The position numbers and the translations under genes were made by a program. A stretch of DNA of 64,000 nt from PALSA-270 sp963770245 (GTDB lineage Bacteria; Acidobacteriota; Terriglobia; Terriglobales; Acidobacteriaceae): positions 4,978-68,977 of the forward strand of contig CAVYOX010000003.1 in assembly GCA_963770245.1 (NCBI GenBank), in the 5' to 3' direction. The notes under the pieces are model-generated. The model had not been told where the DNA came from. It saw only the letters and a program-made list of their open reading frames with translations, and did not search any database. This document shows, piece after piece, positions 36,302 through 46,922 of this stretch; positions within the stretch are counted from its first letter, which is position 1, and every line of letters starts with the position of its first letter.

Positions 36302-38016
36302 GGCTGGTCCAAGGCGACCACAATCAGCGAATGGACGCTCCGCTGATGCGGAACATTCAACTCGACCGGCAGCGCGGGGGCGTCGCTGAGCCCCGCAAAC
36401 ACCCGCCTCGCGCCGGCAAAAGGCAATTCGCCGTTGCGCGCCAGTCGCGGCAGCATTTGCGCGCTGGTATCGACCTCTGGACGGATCCATCCTTGCGGCC
36501 TGCGAAGTGGCCTCGGCGTGATCGCGTCCAGTTGAATTTCTTCGCCTGGTACCAGCGCGGGCAGCGTGTAAAGAGCGTTTGAGGCGTAGTCGAGGTACAC
36601 AGCTTCGCCAAACTGCTGGCCGGTGTCATTGCGCAGCCGGTTCGGCGCGATGAAGTGCACAGTGCCGGCGAATTCGTGCATGCCCAGCAAGTCCAAGTCA
36701 TGGAATGACCACTTCAGCATGGTCAACTCGATTTGGCTTGGCGGGCCAAGACGAATGTCGTATTCGTGTGGAACCTGTGGCCGCTGCCGGTTCATTTCGG
36801 CCCAGATTTCGCCGTTCAGTTCTTCCCCGCTGGAATTGGAATAAGTGAACACGGCGGGATCGGCAATCGAAACCAGGACGTCTCTCCGCTCGGGAGCAGA
36901 GACGCGGAGGCTGTAGTTGACGGCCGCGAGTGGACTTTTCGCGTCGAGGTAATACGTGGCGAGATTATCGAGACGAAAGCCCCTCGGGCGCCGGCTCGCA
37001 CTCGAAAAATAGAAGCCAGCAGCAAACATCAGCGCCAGGGCACACATGCTGATCCAGCCAAATTCCAAACGGCGGAAATGCCGAAGTACCGCGAAGTTCA
37101 GGATGCCGATCATGACGGTGTAGGCCACCAGCCAAAGCAGAAGCCACCGCAGCCGGGGAAAGTCGAAGGAAGTGGCAAACTGGCGGCGCAGAAGGGACTC
37201 CTCCGAGGTCCACGACGCGTAGGGTCCGCTTAGAACACTCGTGAGGTTGCGACCGGCGAAGACCTCGCCAAGGTTGTTAGCGCTTAGCCGGGGAACTCGA
37301 AAGAGCATACCCTTGCCTACACGTTCACCGTAGGGCGGTATCGACCCATTGCGATAGGCAGAAAGAAAACTGGGATCTGCGATTTCGTCTTCGAGCAGAA
37401 CCAAGCGCCCGCCGCTACGCAGAAATCCTTCGAGCGCATCCCGCTGCGCGGGTGCAAGCCTTGCCATGGGCATAGCGAGCACGACAGCCCTGCTCGCCGA
37501 ATAAGCCCACCAATGGTCGCGCGGGTCGCTAACTATTTCGAATGCAGCCTGACGGTTTTTGTCGGCTCGTTCCTCAATCGCTCCGCTGAACTGTATCTGC
37601 GACTGCGCCGTTTTACAGACGTCCTCATTGGCGCACATCAGGACGATTAAATTGGTCTGGCGTAGCGCCTCCTTATGTTTATCTCGGCCGAAAAATACGC
37701 CAGCGCTGCTTGCGTCGGCTGTGATGGACACGTCTCCGGGGTGGATCAGCACCGGTAGCTCCAGTGTGCGCTGCTCGCCGCCGCTCAGTGGAACGTCGGT
37801 TATGACCGTGTTCGTGACGTCATTTCCGCTGCCGGCAGCGACCTGCACATGAACGAGCTGCGGTTGCGATGAGGGGTTACTCACGATCAGCCGTACGGCG
37901 GAGGTGGCGCCGTAATAACGGTGCAGACCGACATCGATGATGTGTAAGTTAGAATCGGCGATCAGTGATGCCGTAAGTAACAATACGAAACTGGTGCAAG
38001 AGAGTACGCGCCTCAT
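36298..38016 (-). CDS. exported GldG-like protein of ABC operon
   Basis: A 572-residue protein with a signal peptide (RRVLSCTSFVLLLTASLIADS) starting at ATG 38016; the open frame continues upstream to 38208 without a better start. A beta-rich part follows, then a Rossmann-like segment (residues about 200-235; FLRSGGRLVLLEDE) as in glutamine-amidotransferase-like GldG/DUF4350 proteins, two transmembrane helices near 287-310 and 318-338, and a C-terminal domain. It is first in an operon in which every gene overlaps the next by ATGA. Its likely place is at the outer face of the membrane, with the ATPase and permease; exact function unknown. Confidence 0.75.
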   Translation of the reverse strand: MRRVLSCTSFVLLLTASLIADSNLHIIDVGLHRYYGATSAVRLIVSNPSSQPQLVHVQVAAGSGNDVTNTVITDVPLSGGEQRTLELPVLIHPGDVSITADASSAGVFFGRDKHKEALRQTNLIVLMCANEDVCKTAQSQIQFSGAIEERADKNRQAAFEIVSDPRDHWWAYSASRAVVLAMPMARLAPAQRDALEGFLRSGGRLVLLEDEIADPSFLSAYRNGSIPPYGERVGKGMLFRVPRLSANNLGEVFAGRNLTSVLSGPYASWTSEESLLRRQFATSFDFPRLRWLLLWLVAYTVMIGILNFAVLRHFRRLEFGWISMCALALMFAAGFYFSSASRRPRGFRLDNLATYYLDAKSPLAAVNYSLRVSAPERRDVLVSIADPAVFTYSNSSGEELNGEIWAEMNRQRPQVPHEYDIRLGPPSQIELTMLKWSFHDLDLLGMHEFAGTVHFIAPNRLRNDTGQQFGEAVYLDYASNALYTLPALVPGEEIQLDAITPRPLRRPQGWIRPEVDTSAQMLPRLARNGELPFAGARRVFAGLSDAPALPVELNVPHQRSVHSLIVVALDQP

Positions 38017-38513
38017 CGTTAGCAGCGTTGTACGCGTAAATCGACGAAATATCAAGAAGCGGGATGGCGATCTTGACCGGCGTCTTGTCGGTCCTCGGAG
38101 CACAACGCGTCGCCCGAATTTGCTCTCGCTGAAGTTACTGCTCGCCGCATCGAGACGGCTTATCTGGGAACTGCCGGAGGCTGCCCTTACACGGGTATCA
38201 CCGGCCAAGAGAGAGTTGGCCCTGAGGAGAGCGGATCGGTACTGACAAACGTCAGATCCCTAGCGGGACTTCCCCGAAGCAGAAGTGCGGGGATGCACCG
38301 GTCTGTGGTCGGGGCAGTTTCACTAGGGTCGTTGGAAGTGCGCCGCTGACGTTTGCGGCGGATGCGTTGAGCTAGGGGAACTGAATCGACTTTGATTTGC
38401 AAGTCATTGTAGAAAGACGAGTTGCACGATGAGGCAGTGGTTGATGCTCATCGAGCCACTGAAGGCTAGGAATCACGATGCAAATGTGCTGGCGGGTATA
38501 ATCGCTGCTGCTC
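38017..38513. other. intergenic
   Basis: Divergent region between the ABC operon and the giant kinase. A TATAAT box (38497-38502) lies eleven bases before the kinase ATG, without a convincing -35 box. Nothing else was recognised. Confidence 0.5.
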
Positions 38514-41500
38514 ATGGCGCTTGCTCCCGGTACAAAGCTCGGTCCTTATGAAATCCAGACATCGCTCGGTGCGGGCGGCATGGGTGAGGTGTATCGCGCC
38601 ACTGACCCGAAACTCGGCCGCGATGTCGCGCTCAAAGTATTGCCCACTGCGATGGCACAGGATCCTGAGCGACTGGGGCGCTTTCGTCGCGAGGCAAAGT
38701 CCCTCGCTCAACTCGATCATCCCAACATCGTTACCATTTATTCGGTCGAGGAATGTGACGGCGTCCACTTTCTAACCATGCAGCTGGTCGAAGGTCAGCC
38801 CCTCGACCGCCTGATTCCCGAGGGCGGACTCCCACTTGGGCAAATCGTCGAGATTGCCAGCGCGCTGGGCGATGCGCTTGCAGCGGCTCATGAGAAAGGC
38901 ATTGTGCATCGCGACCTGAAGCCCGCCAATGTCATGGTCTCGAACGACGGCCGGGTCAAGGTGCTCGACTTCGGCCTAGCCAAAGATGTTCGCGGCTCCA
39001 ACCTCGGAGACGCCACCATGACCTCAGCCAGCCGAACCGAAGTGGGTGTGGCGATGGGGACGCCCGCCTACATGTCTCCCGAACAGACTTCCGGCCGTCC
39101 GCTCGACCACCGTACCGACATTTTCTCGATGGGAGTTCTGCTTCACGAGATGGCCACGGGACGGCGGCCGTTCGAGGGTGCTTCTTCGGCCGAGCTGGTT
39201 TCCGCGATTTTGCGGGATACTCCACCATCGGTCACCGATGCACGGCCTGATTTGCCCAGCGATCTGGCCCGCATCGTCCGGCGCTGTTTGGAGAAAGATC
39301 CGCGGCACCGCGTGCAGACCGCGCGCGATGTCAGCAACGAGTTCCGAGATCTGGTGCGCCAGTCCTCCCCAAAAACAGCCCAGGCAACAACTCCGACCAC
39401 GCGCACTGCGACCGCGAAGGATTCCGGATCGGCACGTGCTGACGAGGGGTTCTGGGTCGCGGTGCTGCCGTTCAAATACGCGGGCGCAAGCTCAGAACTG
39501 AAAGAGCTCGCGGACGGCTTGTCGGAAGAAGTTGTCACCGGGCTGTCGCGCTTTTCATATCTCCGCGTGATCGCACGCGGCTCGACTGCGAAATACTCCA
39601 GCGAATCCGGCGACGTCCGCGCCATCGGCAAGGAACTCGGCGCGCGCTATGTGATGGAAGGCAGCATCCGGCAGGCGGGAGCTAAAGTTCGCATCGCTGT
39701 GCAACTGGTCGACGCCAACGCCGGCTCCAGTCTTTGGGCGGAAACCTACGACCGCCCGTTCACGCCGGAAGACTCGCTCGATGTGCTGGACGATGTCGTG
39801 CCGCGCATCGTGGCCACGATCGGAGACGCACAGGGCATTCTGGCCCACAGCATGACCGAAGCGCTTCGGAATCGCGATCCGGAATCGCTCACGCCTTACG
39901 AGGCTCTGCTGCGCAGCTTCGGATTTCATCAGCACGTGAGCGAGGAGGAACACCTGGCGGGAACTACGGCGCTAGAAAACGCCGTGAAGAAAGCTCCAGA
40001 TCACGCCGATTGCTGGGCGATGCTCTCGTGGCTCTATCGCGCCGAATTTACGCATGGATATCACGCACGGCCGGATTCGATGGATCGCTCGCTGACGGCG
40101 GCGCGACGGGCCGTGAATCTCGCGCCTTCCAGTCAATTGGCACACGCGTCATTGGCATCCGCCCACTTCTTCCGCGGGGAGCTGGGCGAGTTTCGCGCTG
40201 CGGCCGAGCGTGCCCTGGCTCTCAACCGCATGCAGGGATATACCACGGCTTTTCTTGGGCTGCACTTCGCCTATTCCGGGGACTGGGAACGCGGTTGCGC
40301 GCTGGCGGAACGTGCAACGCAGCTCAATCCCAATCATCCCGGATGGTACTGGCTACCTCTTGTCATCAATGCCTACCGCCAAAACGACGGCGAGCGGGCG
40401 CTTCGGCATGCGCTCAAAATTAACATGCCCGGCCTGTGGACGGCGCAAGTAGCACTCACGGTCGTGAACAGTCAGCTCGGAAAAGTGGATCAGTCACGCC
40501 GCGCGCTGCGTGACTTGCTGGCCGCACGCCCTGATTTTGCCGCGCGCGCGCGGGAGGATCTCAGCATCTGGTGGCAGCCGGAGATGGTGGAACAGATGCT
40601 CGGCGATCTGCGCAAGGCGGGGCTGACTCCGTCGGGAGCAGCAGTCTCGCTACAGACATCAACCCGCACAGTTCCCACGCAAACGGCGTCTGGCCACAGC
40701 CGCGTCGACGAAGGCTTCTGGGTGGCGGTGCTGCCGTTCAAATACGCGGGCGCAAGCCCCGAACTCAAAGCCCTAGCCGACGGATTATCCGAAGAAATTG
40801 TCACCGGACTGTCCCGCTTCTCCTACTTGCGCGTGATCGCGCGCGGCTCGACCGCAAAATATTCCAGCGATGCCGGCGACGTGCGAGCGATCGCCAAGGA
40901 GTTGGGCGCCCGCTACGTAATGGAAGGCAGCCTGCGTCAGGCGGGATCGAAGCTGCGCTTCGCCGTGCAACTTGTCGATGCGATTACCGGAGCTCATCTC
41001 TGGGCGGAGACTTACGAACGCGCGTTCAGCCCAGAAGCAGTTTTTGAATTGCAGGATGATCTCGTCCCGCGCGTCGTTTCGACGGTTGCGGATATGAACG
41101 GGGTCCTAGCGAGGAGCATGAGTGAGGTCGTTCGCCGGCGCAATCCAGAGGAATTGAGCCCCTACGAAGCAGTGCTGCGCAGCTTTAGCTATTTCGAGCG
41201 GGTTACACCTGAAGATCTCGCAGCACCACGATCGGGACTGGAGGCGGCGGTACAAAAGACACCTGCTTATGCGGATGCCTGGGCCATGCTGGCACTTTTG
41301 CACGTCCAGGATTATGCGCAGGGGTTCAACCTTCAGGCGGATTCGCTCGCGAGCGGGACTGCCGCGGCTCGGCGTGCCGTCGCTGCAGCGCCATCCAATC
41401 ATCTCGCCCATTTCAGTCTGGCCCAGGCACTCTTCTTCCAAAAGGAGTTCCAGAGCTTCCGCAACGCCGCGGCGCGTGCCGTCGAACTGAACCCGATGGA

Positions 41501-43334
41501 TGGCAACTCGCTCGCGTTACTCGGGGAGTTTCTGGTTCATTTCGGGGACTCGGAGCGTGGCCTGGAGCTAGCGGAACGTGCCAAGCAACTGAACCCCAAT
41601 CATCCGGGGTGGTACTGGCATGCCAACTTCAACCATGCCTACCGCGAGGGTGACTATCGCGGTGCAGTCAACTTCGCACTCAAGAGCGATATGACGGATA
41701 ACTGGGGCCGGCACGCGCTGCTCGCAGCCGCCTACGGACAGCTCGGTGAGCATGAGAAGGCCGGAAACGCCTTGCGAGATCTGCTCAGGCTGAGGCCAGA
41801 CGCCGGCGCGACCATACGACAGGATGCCAAGAAATGGTTCGATCCAGAGTATGGTGCGCGCCTCATAGAGGGCCTCCGCAAAGCGGGGCTGGGGATTGCG
41901 GATGAGCAATCACCGACGCCTGCCAGAACCACGAGCGCAGTTGCCAGCAGCACTACCTTCATCACTCCATCCATCGCCGTGCTGCCTTTCGCCAACATGA
42001 GCGCGGACAAAGATCAGGAATATTTCTCCGATGGCTTGGCGGAAGAAATCATTAACCTGCTGACGAAAATTCCCGGCCTGAAAGTCATCGCACGCACGTC
42101 AGCTTTCGCATTCCGAGGCAAGGAACAGGACGTACGGGGAATCGCGGACGCGCTCGGCGTCACGCACGTGCTCGAAGGCAGCGTGCGCCGCGCGGGAAGC
42201 CGACTCCGCATCACCGCGCAGTTGATTCATGCAGCCGACGGTACGCATCTCTGGTCGGAGCGGTACGATCGCGAGATGAGCGATATCTTCGCCCTTCAGG
42301 ATGACATCGCAGCGGCAATCGCCAGAGCCTTGCGCGTGAAGCTTTCAGGAGAGGCTACGCCACAACGCTATGTGCCGAAGTTCGCGGCCTATGAGGTTTA
42401 TCTGAAGGCCAGGTATCTGCAAGCCAAGGTCACGCCGGAGTCGCTCGAACAGGCCAGACGATGCTATGAGCAAGCGATTGAGATCGATCCAGCTTTTGGC
42501 TTGGCCCGGGTGGGCGTGGGATTTTACTGGGTGGCGATGGCGATTTTCGGCCGCTATCCTGCGGGTGAAGCCGTGCTGGCGGCACGCGACGAGGCGCAGC
42601 GAGCACTGCAGATCGATGCTTCACTTCCGGATGCGCATGCGCTCTTAGGCTACCTGGCAGCAATCTACGACCAGGATTGGGCCGCGGCTGACCGGCACTT
42701 CGACTTTCCCGCGGCCAAGCAAGTTGGAACGACCATCACCCGGCCGCTCTATGGATGGTTTCAGTTCTTGCGCGGCAATGTGGAGCAGGCGATCACGCTC
42801 GCACAGCGTGCAATCGAAGAGGACCCACTCGATGTATGGTCGCGGATGAATCTGCACGCCTATTTCCAAGCTGCGGGCCGGGAGCGGGAAGCGCTGGAAC
42901 AACTGAAGAAAGTGCTGGAACTGGATGAGAACCAGGCCGTGGCTCTGGTGTCCATGGCGATGATCCAGGCTGACCAAGGCGACCTTCAGGAGGCACTGGC
43001 GACCGCACGGCATGCCCATTCAACTGGGCCCTGGTTGCCCGAAACGATTGGCGTTCTTGCCGCCCTCCTGCGGCGTAGTGGAGACGAAGCCGAGTCACAG
43101 TCAGTCGCGAAGACGCTTGGTTCGGGTGAGGCGGTCGGGGATGCGCGCGCGCACGCGCTCTTTCACTTACTCTGCGGAGAACTGGACAAGGGCGCCGACT
43201 GGGCAGAAAAGGCGATCAAAGAGCACGACCTCTCGATGAGGACGGTCTATCTCCGCTTTGTGGTCTGCAAAGGACTGCGAGCCAGCCACCGTTGGCCGAA
43301 GATCGCGCGAATGGTCAACCTGCCGCAGCCCTGA
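38514..43334 (+). CDS. giant Ser/Thr kinase with three FlgO-like/TPR modules
   Basis: A 1606-residue protein. The kinase domain (about 12-275) has GAGGMGEVY, K41 in VALKV, HRDLKPAN with D134 and DFG D152. Three sensor-like modules follow, each a FlgO/TolB-N-like domain plus TPR helices: module 1 from about 312 (FWVAVLPFKYAGASSELKEL), module 2 from about 734 (FWVAVLPFKYAGASPELKAL) and module 3 from about 1151 (SIAVLPFANMSADKDQEYF). Modules 1 and 2 are near-copies in DNA as well as protein, so module 2 arose by recent internal duplication; module 3 is an older relative, closer to adenylate-cyclase-linked forms. No transmembrane helix is seen. Most relatives carry one module, so this is unusually long. 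Confidence 0.93.
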   Translation: MALAPGTKLGPYEIQTSLGAGGMGEVYRATDPKLGRDVALKVLPTAMAQDPERLGRFRREAKSLAQLDHPNIVTIYSVEECDGVHFLTMQLVEGQPLDRLIPEGGLPLGQIVEIASALGDALAAAHEKGIVHRDLKPANVMVSNDGRVKVLDFGLAKDVRGSNLGDATMTSASRTEVGVAMGTPAYMSPEQTSGRPLDHRTDIFSMGVLLHEMATGRRPFEGASSAELVSAILRDTPPSVTDARPDLPSDLARIVRRCLEKDPRHRVQTARDVSNEFRDLVRQSSPKTAQATTPTTRTATAKDSGSARADEGFWVAVLPFKYAGASSELKELADGLSEEVVTGLSRFSYLRVIARGSTAKYSSESGDVRAIGKELGARYVMEGSIRQAGAKVRIAVQLVDANAGSSLWAETYDRPFTPEDSLDVLDDVVPRIVATIGDAQGILAHSMTEALRNRDPESLTPYEALLRSFGFHQHVSEEEHLAGTTALENAVKKAPDHADCWAMLSWLYRAEFTHGYHARPDSMDRSLTAARRAVNLAPSSQLAHASLASAHFFRGELGEFRAAAERALALNRMQGYTTAFLGLHFAYSGDWERGCALAERATQLNPNHPGWYWLPLVINAYRQNDGERALRHALKINMPGLWTAQVALTVVNSQLGKVDQSRRALRDLLAARPDFAARAREDLSIWWQPEMVEQMLGDLRKAGLTPSGAAVSLQTSTRTVPTQTASGHSRVDEGFWVAVLPFKYAGASPELKALADGLSEEIVTGLSRFSYLRVIARGSTAKYSSDAGDVRAIAKELGARYVMEGSLRQAGSKLRFAVQLVDAITGAHLWAETYERAFSPEAVFELQDDLVPRVVSTVADMNGVLARSMSEVVRRRNPEELSPYEAVLRSFSYFERVTPEDLAAPRSGLEAAVQKTPAYADAWAMLALLHVQDYAQGFNLQADSLASGTAAARRAVAAAPSNHLAHFSLAQALFFQKEFQSFRNAAARAVELNPMDGNSLALLGEFLVHFGDSERGLELAERAKQLNPNHPGWYWHANFNHAYREGDYRGAVNFALKSDMTDNWGRHALLAAAYGQLGEHEKAGNALRDLLRLRPDAGATIRQDAKKWFDPEYGARLIEGLRKAGLGIADEQSPTPARTTSAVASSTTFITPSIAVLPFANMSADKDQEYFSDGLAEEIINLLTKIPGLKVIARTSAFAFRGKEQDVRGIADALGVTHVLEGSVRRAGSRLRITAQLIHAADGTHLWSERYDREMSDIFALQDDIAAAIARALRVKLSGEATPQRYVPKFAAYEVYLKARYLQAKVTPESLEQARRCYEQAIEIDPAFGLARVGVGFYWVAMAIFGRYPAGEAVLAARDEAQRALQIDASLPDAHALLGYLAAIYDQDWAAADRHFDFPAAKQVGTTITRPLYGWFQFLRGNVEQAITLAQRAIEEDPLDVWSRMNLHAYFQAAGREREALEQLKKVLELDENQAVALVSMAMIQADQGDLQEALATARHAHSTGPWLPETIGVLAALLRRSGDEAESQSVAKTLGSGEAVGDARAHALFHLLCGELDKGADWAEKAIKEHDLSMRTVYLRFVVCKGLRASHRWPKIARMVNLPQP

Positions 43335-43452
43335 TGACGGCCTCAACGCGCCGTCCAAAGCCTACGCCTATCTGGGGTCCATCATGCTTTTCCGAAACCA
43401 ACCTGAATTGGAAACCGATCGGGCAAAGCTGCGCCCACCCCGCTGCATCTAC

Positions 43453-44006
43453 CTATTTTTGCTCCTTGACGCTTCGAACTACACCCGGGAGGGGCGCGGC
43501 GCCAAAATGGTTGGAGCCCGGGGACTCAAAAGTCAGTGTGATATTGGAAAATTCGACGTCGCTACCGCCCGTGATTTCTATCACCAAAGGTGACGGTGAA
43601 ACAGGCGCGGGGCTTCCATTGAGCGTAATCGTGGCCGGACCGGTTACTCGAAATCCGTTCGTGATCCGCGTGACATCGCCATCGACGAGAGTGATATGGT
43701 GAGTATGGGCGCCCCTGGCGTTCGGATCAAAATTGCCCATGTTTTTCGTCAACACCCAACCGTCAGACAGTTCCATGTTCAGGGCCGCGGAAAAATCCGC
43801 CTTGCCTGACTCTCTCTTTACCTTCAAAGACCATGGTCCTCGAACTTCGTACGGACCAGTTGGTACTGGTTTGGGGCGAATAGGCATTAATCACCCCACT
43901 AAAACTTTTAGATGTCGGATCTTGAGCCAACACGCCAATGCTTACCGCCAGCACCACCAGGACCGTGATGGTGCGCTCCGTCCGCTGCGAAAGCTTTGCT
44001 CTTCAT
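43453..44006 (-). pseudogene. secreted protein of unknown function, two frameshifts
   Basis: The start at ATG 44006 has a perfect GGAGG seven bases upstream. Three consecutive frames give one plausible product of about 180 residues: MKSK, then a signal peptide TITVLVVLAVSIGVLAQ, a PTSKSFSGVINAYSP segment, and a long body with YEVRGPWSLKVK, GWVLTKNMGNFD and HTHHITLVDGDV. The shifts lie near 43993 (AAAGCTTTC) and near 43873 (ACCAACTGG); each can be mended by removing one base. I do not recognise the family. The body is beta-rich and would be periplasmic or extracellular. Confidence 0.6.
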
Positions 44007-44212
44007 GAAAGACCTCCAAATTTGAGATTCACTTGAGACGCATCGGACACAATCGGACACTGTGGTGGGTGCCTTCAAGCGGCAAGGCGCGGAATTGCAG
44101 CCGTTTCCTCGATTTGCCGTCGAATGCAGTGTTTTGCCGTGCCTTGCGGGCAGGGAGGCTACAATTCGGGTTTCCGGGTTCGTCACGACCGCGGACCAAT
44201 CAGGAGAGCGCG

Positions 44213-46270
44213 ATGGGCGAACCATCCCTTGGAACACCGCCATCCGACGAGACCGCTTGAAGACCGGCTGGATTCGTGGAAGGAGATCGCGGCCTACCTC
44301 AAACGCGACGTGACCACGGTCCAGCGCTGGGAGAAGCGGGAGGGGATGCCTGTCCACCGTCACCTGCATGACAGGATGGGCTCGGTCTACGCGTCTCGCG
44401 GCAGAGCTGGATGCGTGGATGCGCAGCCGGAATCTTCGAGTAGGGCAGGAGAATGGGAACAACGCTCCGTCGCCCAACCCTCCCGCAGCCAGCCGCCTCG
44501 GTCGACGATCGACCTTTCTTAGCAGATGGAGATTTGTCTTGCTGCTGGCAGTGGCAGGCTGCGCTGGCGATTGGCGCAAGCCTCTGGCTTGCAGAGCACG
44601 GAGTACTTCTGGCGAAACCCCATAGCTGACGCACGATTTCAGACGGTCACGGACTTCGATGGATTGGAGCAGGCCGCTGCGGTGTCCCGCGACGGCCATT
44701 TCGTGGCGTTTCTGTCGGACCGGGACGGACAGATGGACGTCTGGGTTACGCAGGTCGGTTCGGGACAGTTCCACAACCTGACCCGTGGGAGTGCTGCCGG
44801 AACTTGTCAATCCATCGATCCGCACCTTGGGGTTCTCGCCCGATGGATCTCTGTCGTCACGTTTTGGGTTCGCAAGCCAGCGGCTCGAGCGGCGGCGACA
44901 TCGGCATCTGGGCGGTGCCAACACTGGGCGGACAGCCGAGGCCATACCTTGAAGGCGTGGCCGAGTTCGACTGGTCGCACGACGGCTCCCGACTCGCGTA
45001 CCACACACCCGGACCCGGAGACCCGCTGTTCGTGTCAGACGGCAGCCCGCGATCGGAGGGCCGGCCCATCTTCACTGCGCCTGCCGGGCTCCACAGTCAC
45101 TTTCCGTTGTGGGCGCCCGACACGGCATTCATCTACTTCGTCCAAGGCTCCCTGCCAGACAAATTGGACATCTGGCGCATCCGTCCGGCCGGCGGAACTC
45201 CTGAGCGGATCACGTCGCACAGTGGGCGCGTGAGTTATCCGGTTCTATTGGATCGGCGCACGCTGATGTACCTCGCTAGCGATCCCGATGGTTCGGGGCC
45301 GTGGCTTTATAGCATGGACGTCGAGCGCCGCATTCCCCACCGGCTGACCTCTGGCCTTGACCGGTACACTTCGCTGGCGGCCAGCGCTGACGGTCGCCGT
45401 TTGGTTGTCACGCTCGCAAGTCCGAACAGAACCCTCTGGCGCCTGCGGATTGCTGATTCACGCTACAGAAGGTATCGGCGGCTGCTCAAATCTCGCTGAC
45501 GACCAGCACCGGGTTCTCCCCACGACTGGGTCCAAATTATCTTCTGTATGTTTCTGCGACTGGCACGGCGGAGAGTATCTGGAAGCTCGCCAACGGAACG
45601 ACCACGGAGTTGTGGAGTGGGGAGGGAGCGCGAGTCTTTGGCGGCCCGGCCATCGCCCCCGATGGACGGTATATCGCATTCTCGGTCCGGCAAACACGGG
45701 CAAACGCTCTTGTACGTGATGCAGGCCGACGGCACGAACGCGCGGATCGTGGCCGATTCGCTCGACCTGCAGGGCGCTCCAGCATGGGCGCCCGACGGCC
45801 AATCGATCACTTCGGCGGTCGACGATCACGGCGTCCCACACCTCTTCCGCGTGCCGATCGATGGTCGCTCCCCCGTTCCTTTTGTTCAGGAGTATTCCGT
45901 CGATCCCACGTGGGCGCCCGATGGCCGCTTCGTTGTTTACTCGGGACCCGACATCGGCACCACATTTTCTGTGAAAGCCGTCAACGCCGAGGCCGCACCA
46001 CATCCCCTTCCGGCCCTGACTCTGACTCGGGGGGCTCGACATCTGACTTTCCTGCCTGGAGGACGGGCACTCGTGTTCCTGCGAGGAGACATTCAACACA
46101 AGAATCTCTGGCTCGTCGACCTGGAGACGGGCGCCGAGCGGCAGTTGACCGACCTGCCTCCCGACTTCGACATTCGCGACTTTGACATCTCCCCAGACGG
46201 TCGTGAAGTTGTCCTCGAACGGGTGCAGGAGCGATCGAATGTGGTGCTGCTGGATCTCTTACGGCCATAG
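44213..46270 (+). pseudogene. HTH-TolB/PD40 propeller protein, many frameshifts
   Basis: The start at ATG 44213 is preceded by GGAGAG. Following the best frame at each point gives a typical acidobacterial protein: a short head, then DSWKEIAAYLKRDVTTVQRW and REGMPVHRH (a MerR/excisionase-like helix-turn-helix), ELDAWMRSRN, one transmembrane helix (FVLLLAVAG, then ALAIGASLWL), and a PD40/TolB-like propeller with FSPDGS, APDGRYIAF and WAPDGR turns, ending in VVLLDLLRP. At least eight changes of frame are needed, near 44255, 44400, 44565, 44620, 44805, 44860, 45480 and 45700. The gene is dead or the sequence is locally very poor; the neighbouring 4.8 kb kinase is intact. Confidence 0.8.
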
Positions 46271-46922
46271 TCCGGCGTCAACCCAGCGGTCCGCTCGGAA
46301 TTTCGCCTGCGCGAGTCTTTAGAGCCGAGGCCGAGGTCTCGATTCGCCTGATTCTGGTGCATGATGGCAGCACAGGCAGCCTCACTGGCAAACCGCCGCT
46401 CAAATTCCAGCAACGTCCGGGGGTAATCCTCGGTCATAAAACTCGGTTCTGGCGTAAGTCAGTTTGAAGTTCCCTTCCGTCTGTTTATTACGGCTCTGTG
46501 CAGGAATCTGTAATGAACCCCGATTTCATTGACGTTCCGTCGGTGCTCCCTTCTTAGACTCCCTCTCGGTCGGCCCATGGCATGTGGCTCAATGCCAACG
46601 TTGGCGGGCCTTTTCAGAAGCATCTTCTAATGGGCGGGGCGGCCGGCAATCGCCGCGCCGTCCGACTGCCCGCCGGTAGGGCCAGTTGGATGCCCGAGCC
46701 GGGATAGGCACGTCCTTCCTCAACTGGAGGATGGTTTTGTTCGGATGGTTCAGCCTGCTGGTCGGGACGAGACTTCTGAGGCGGGGATGCGGATAAGACC
46801 CATCAAATCAATCGCTTGCTCTAGCCTGCATCCACGTTCCCGGTTTCCAACATCGTCCATCGTCAAAATGCTGCCTGGTCTAGACCGTCGCCTATTCAGG
46901 CTACGAGTGAAGCAGTACCCGT
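46271..46922. other. intergenic
   Basis: No gene recognised. There are GC-rich imperfect inverted stretches around 46630-46680 and a short palindrome AGAAGCATCTTCT near 46617, but no repeat ends that would delimit a mobile element. Confidence 0.5.

Noticed and set aside
36301..36490. Upstream extension of the ATPase frame
   Set aside because: The ATG at 36301 overlaps the preceding stop and begins the homologous part; the extension is the antisense-like overlap with the exported protein's end.
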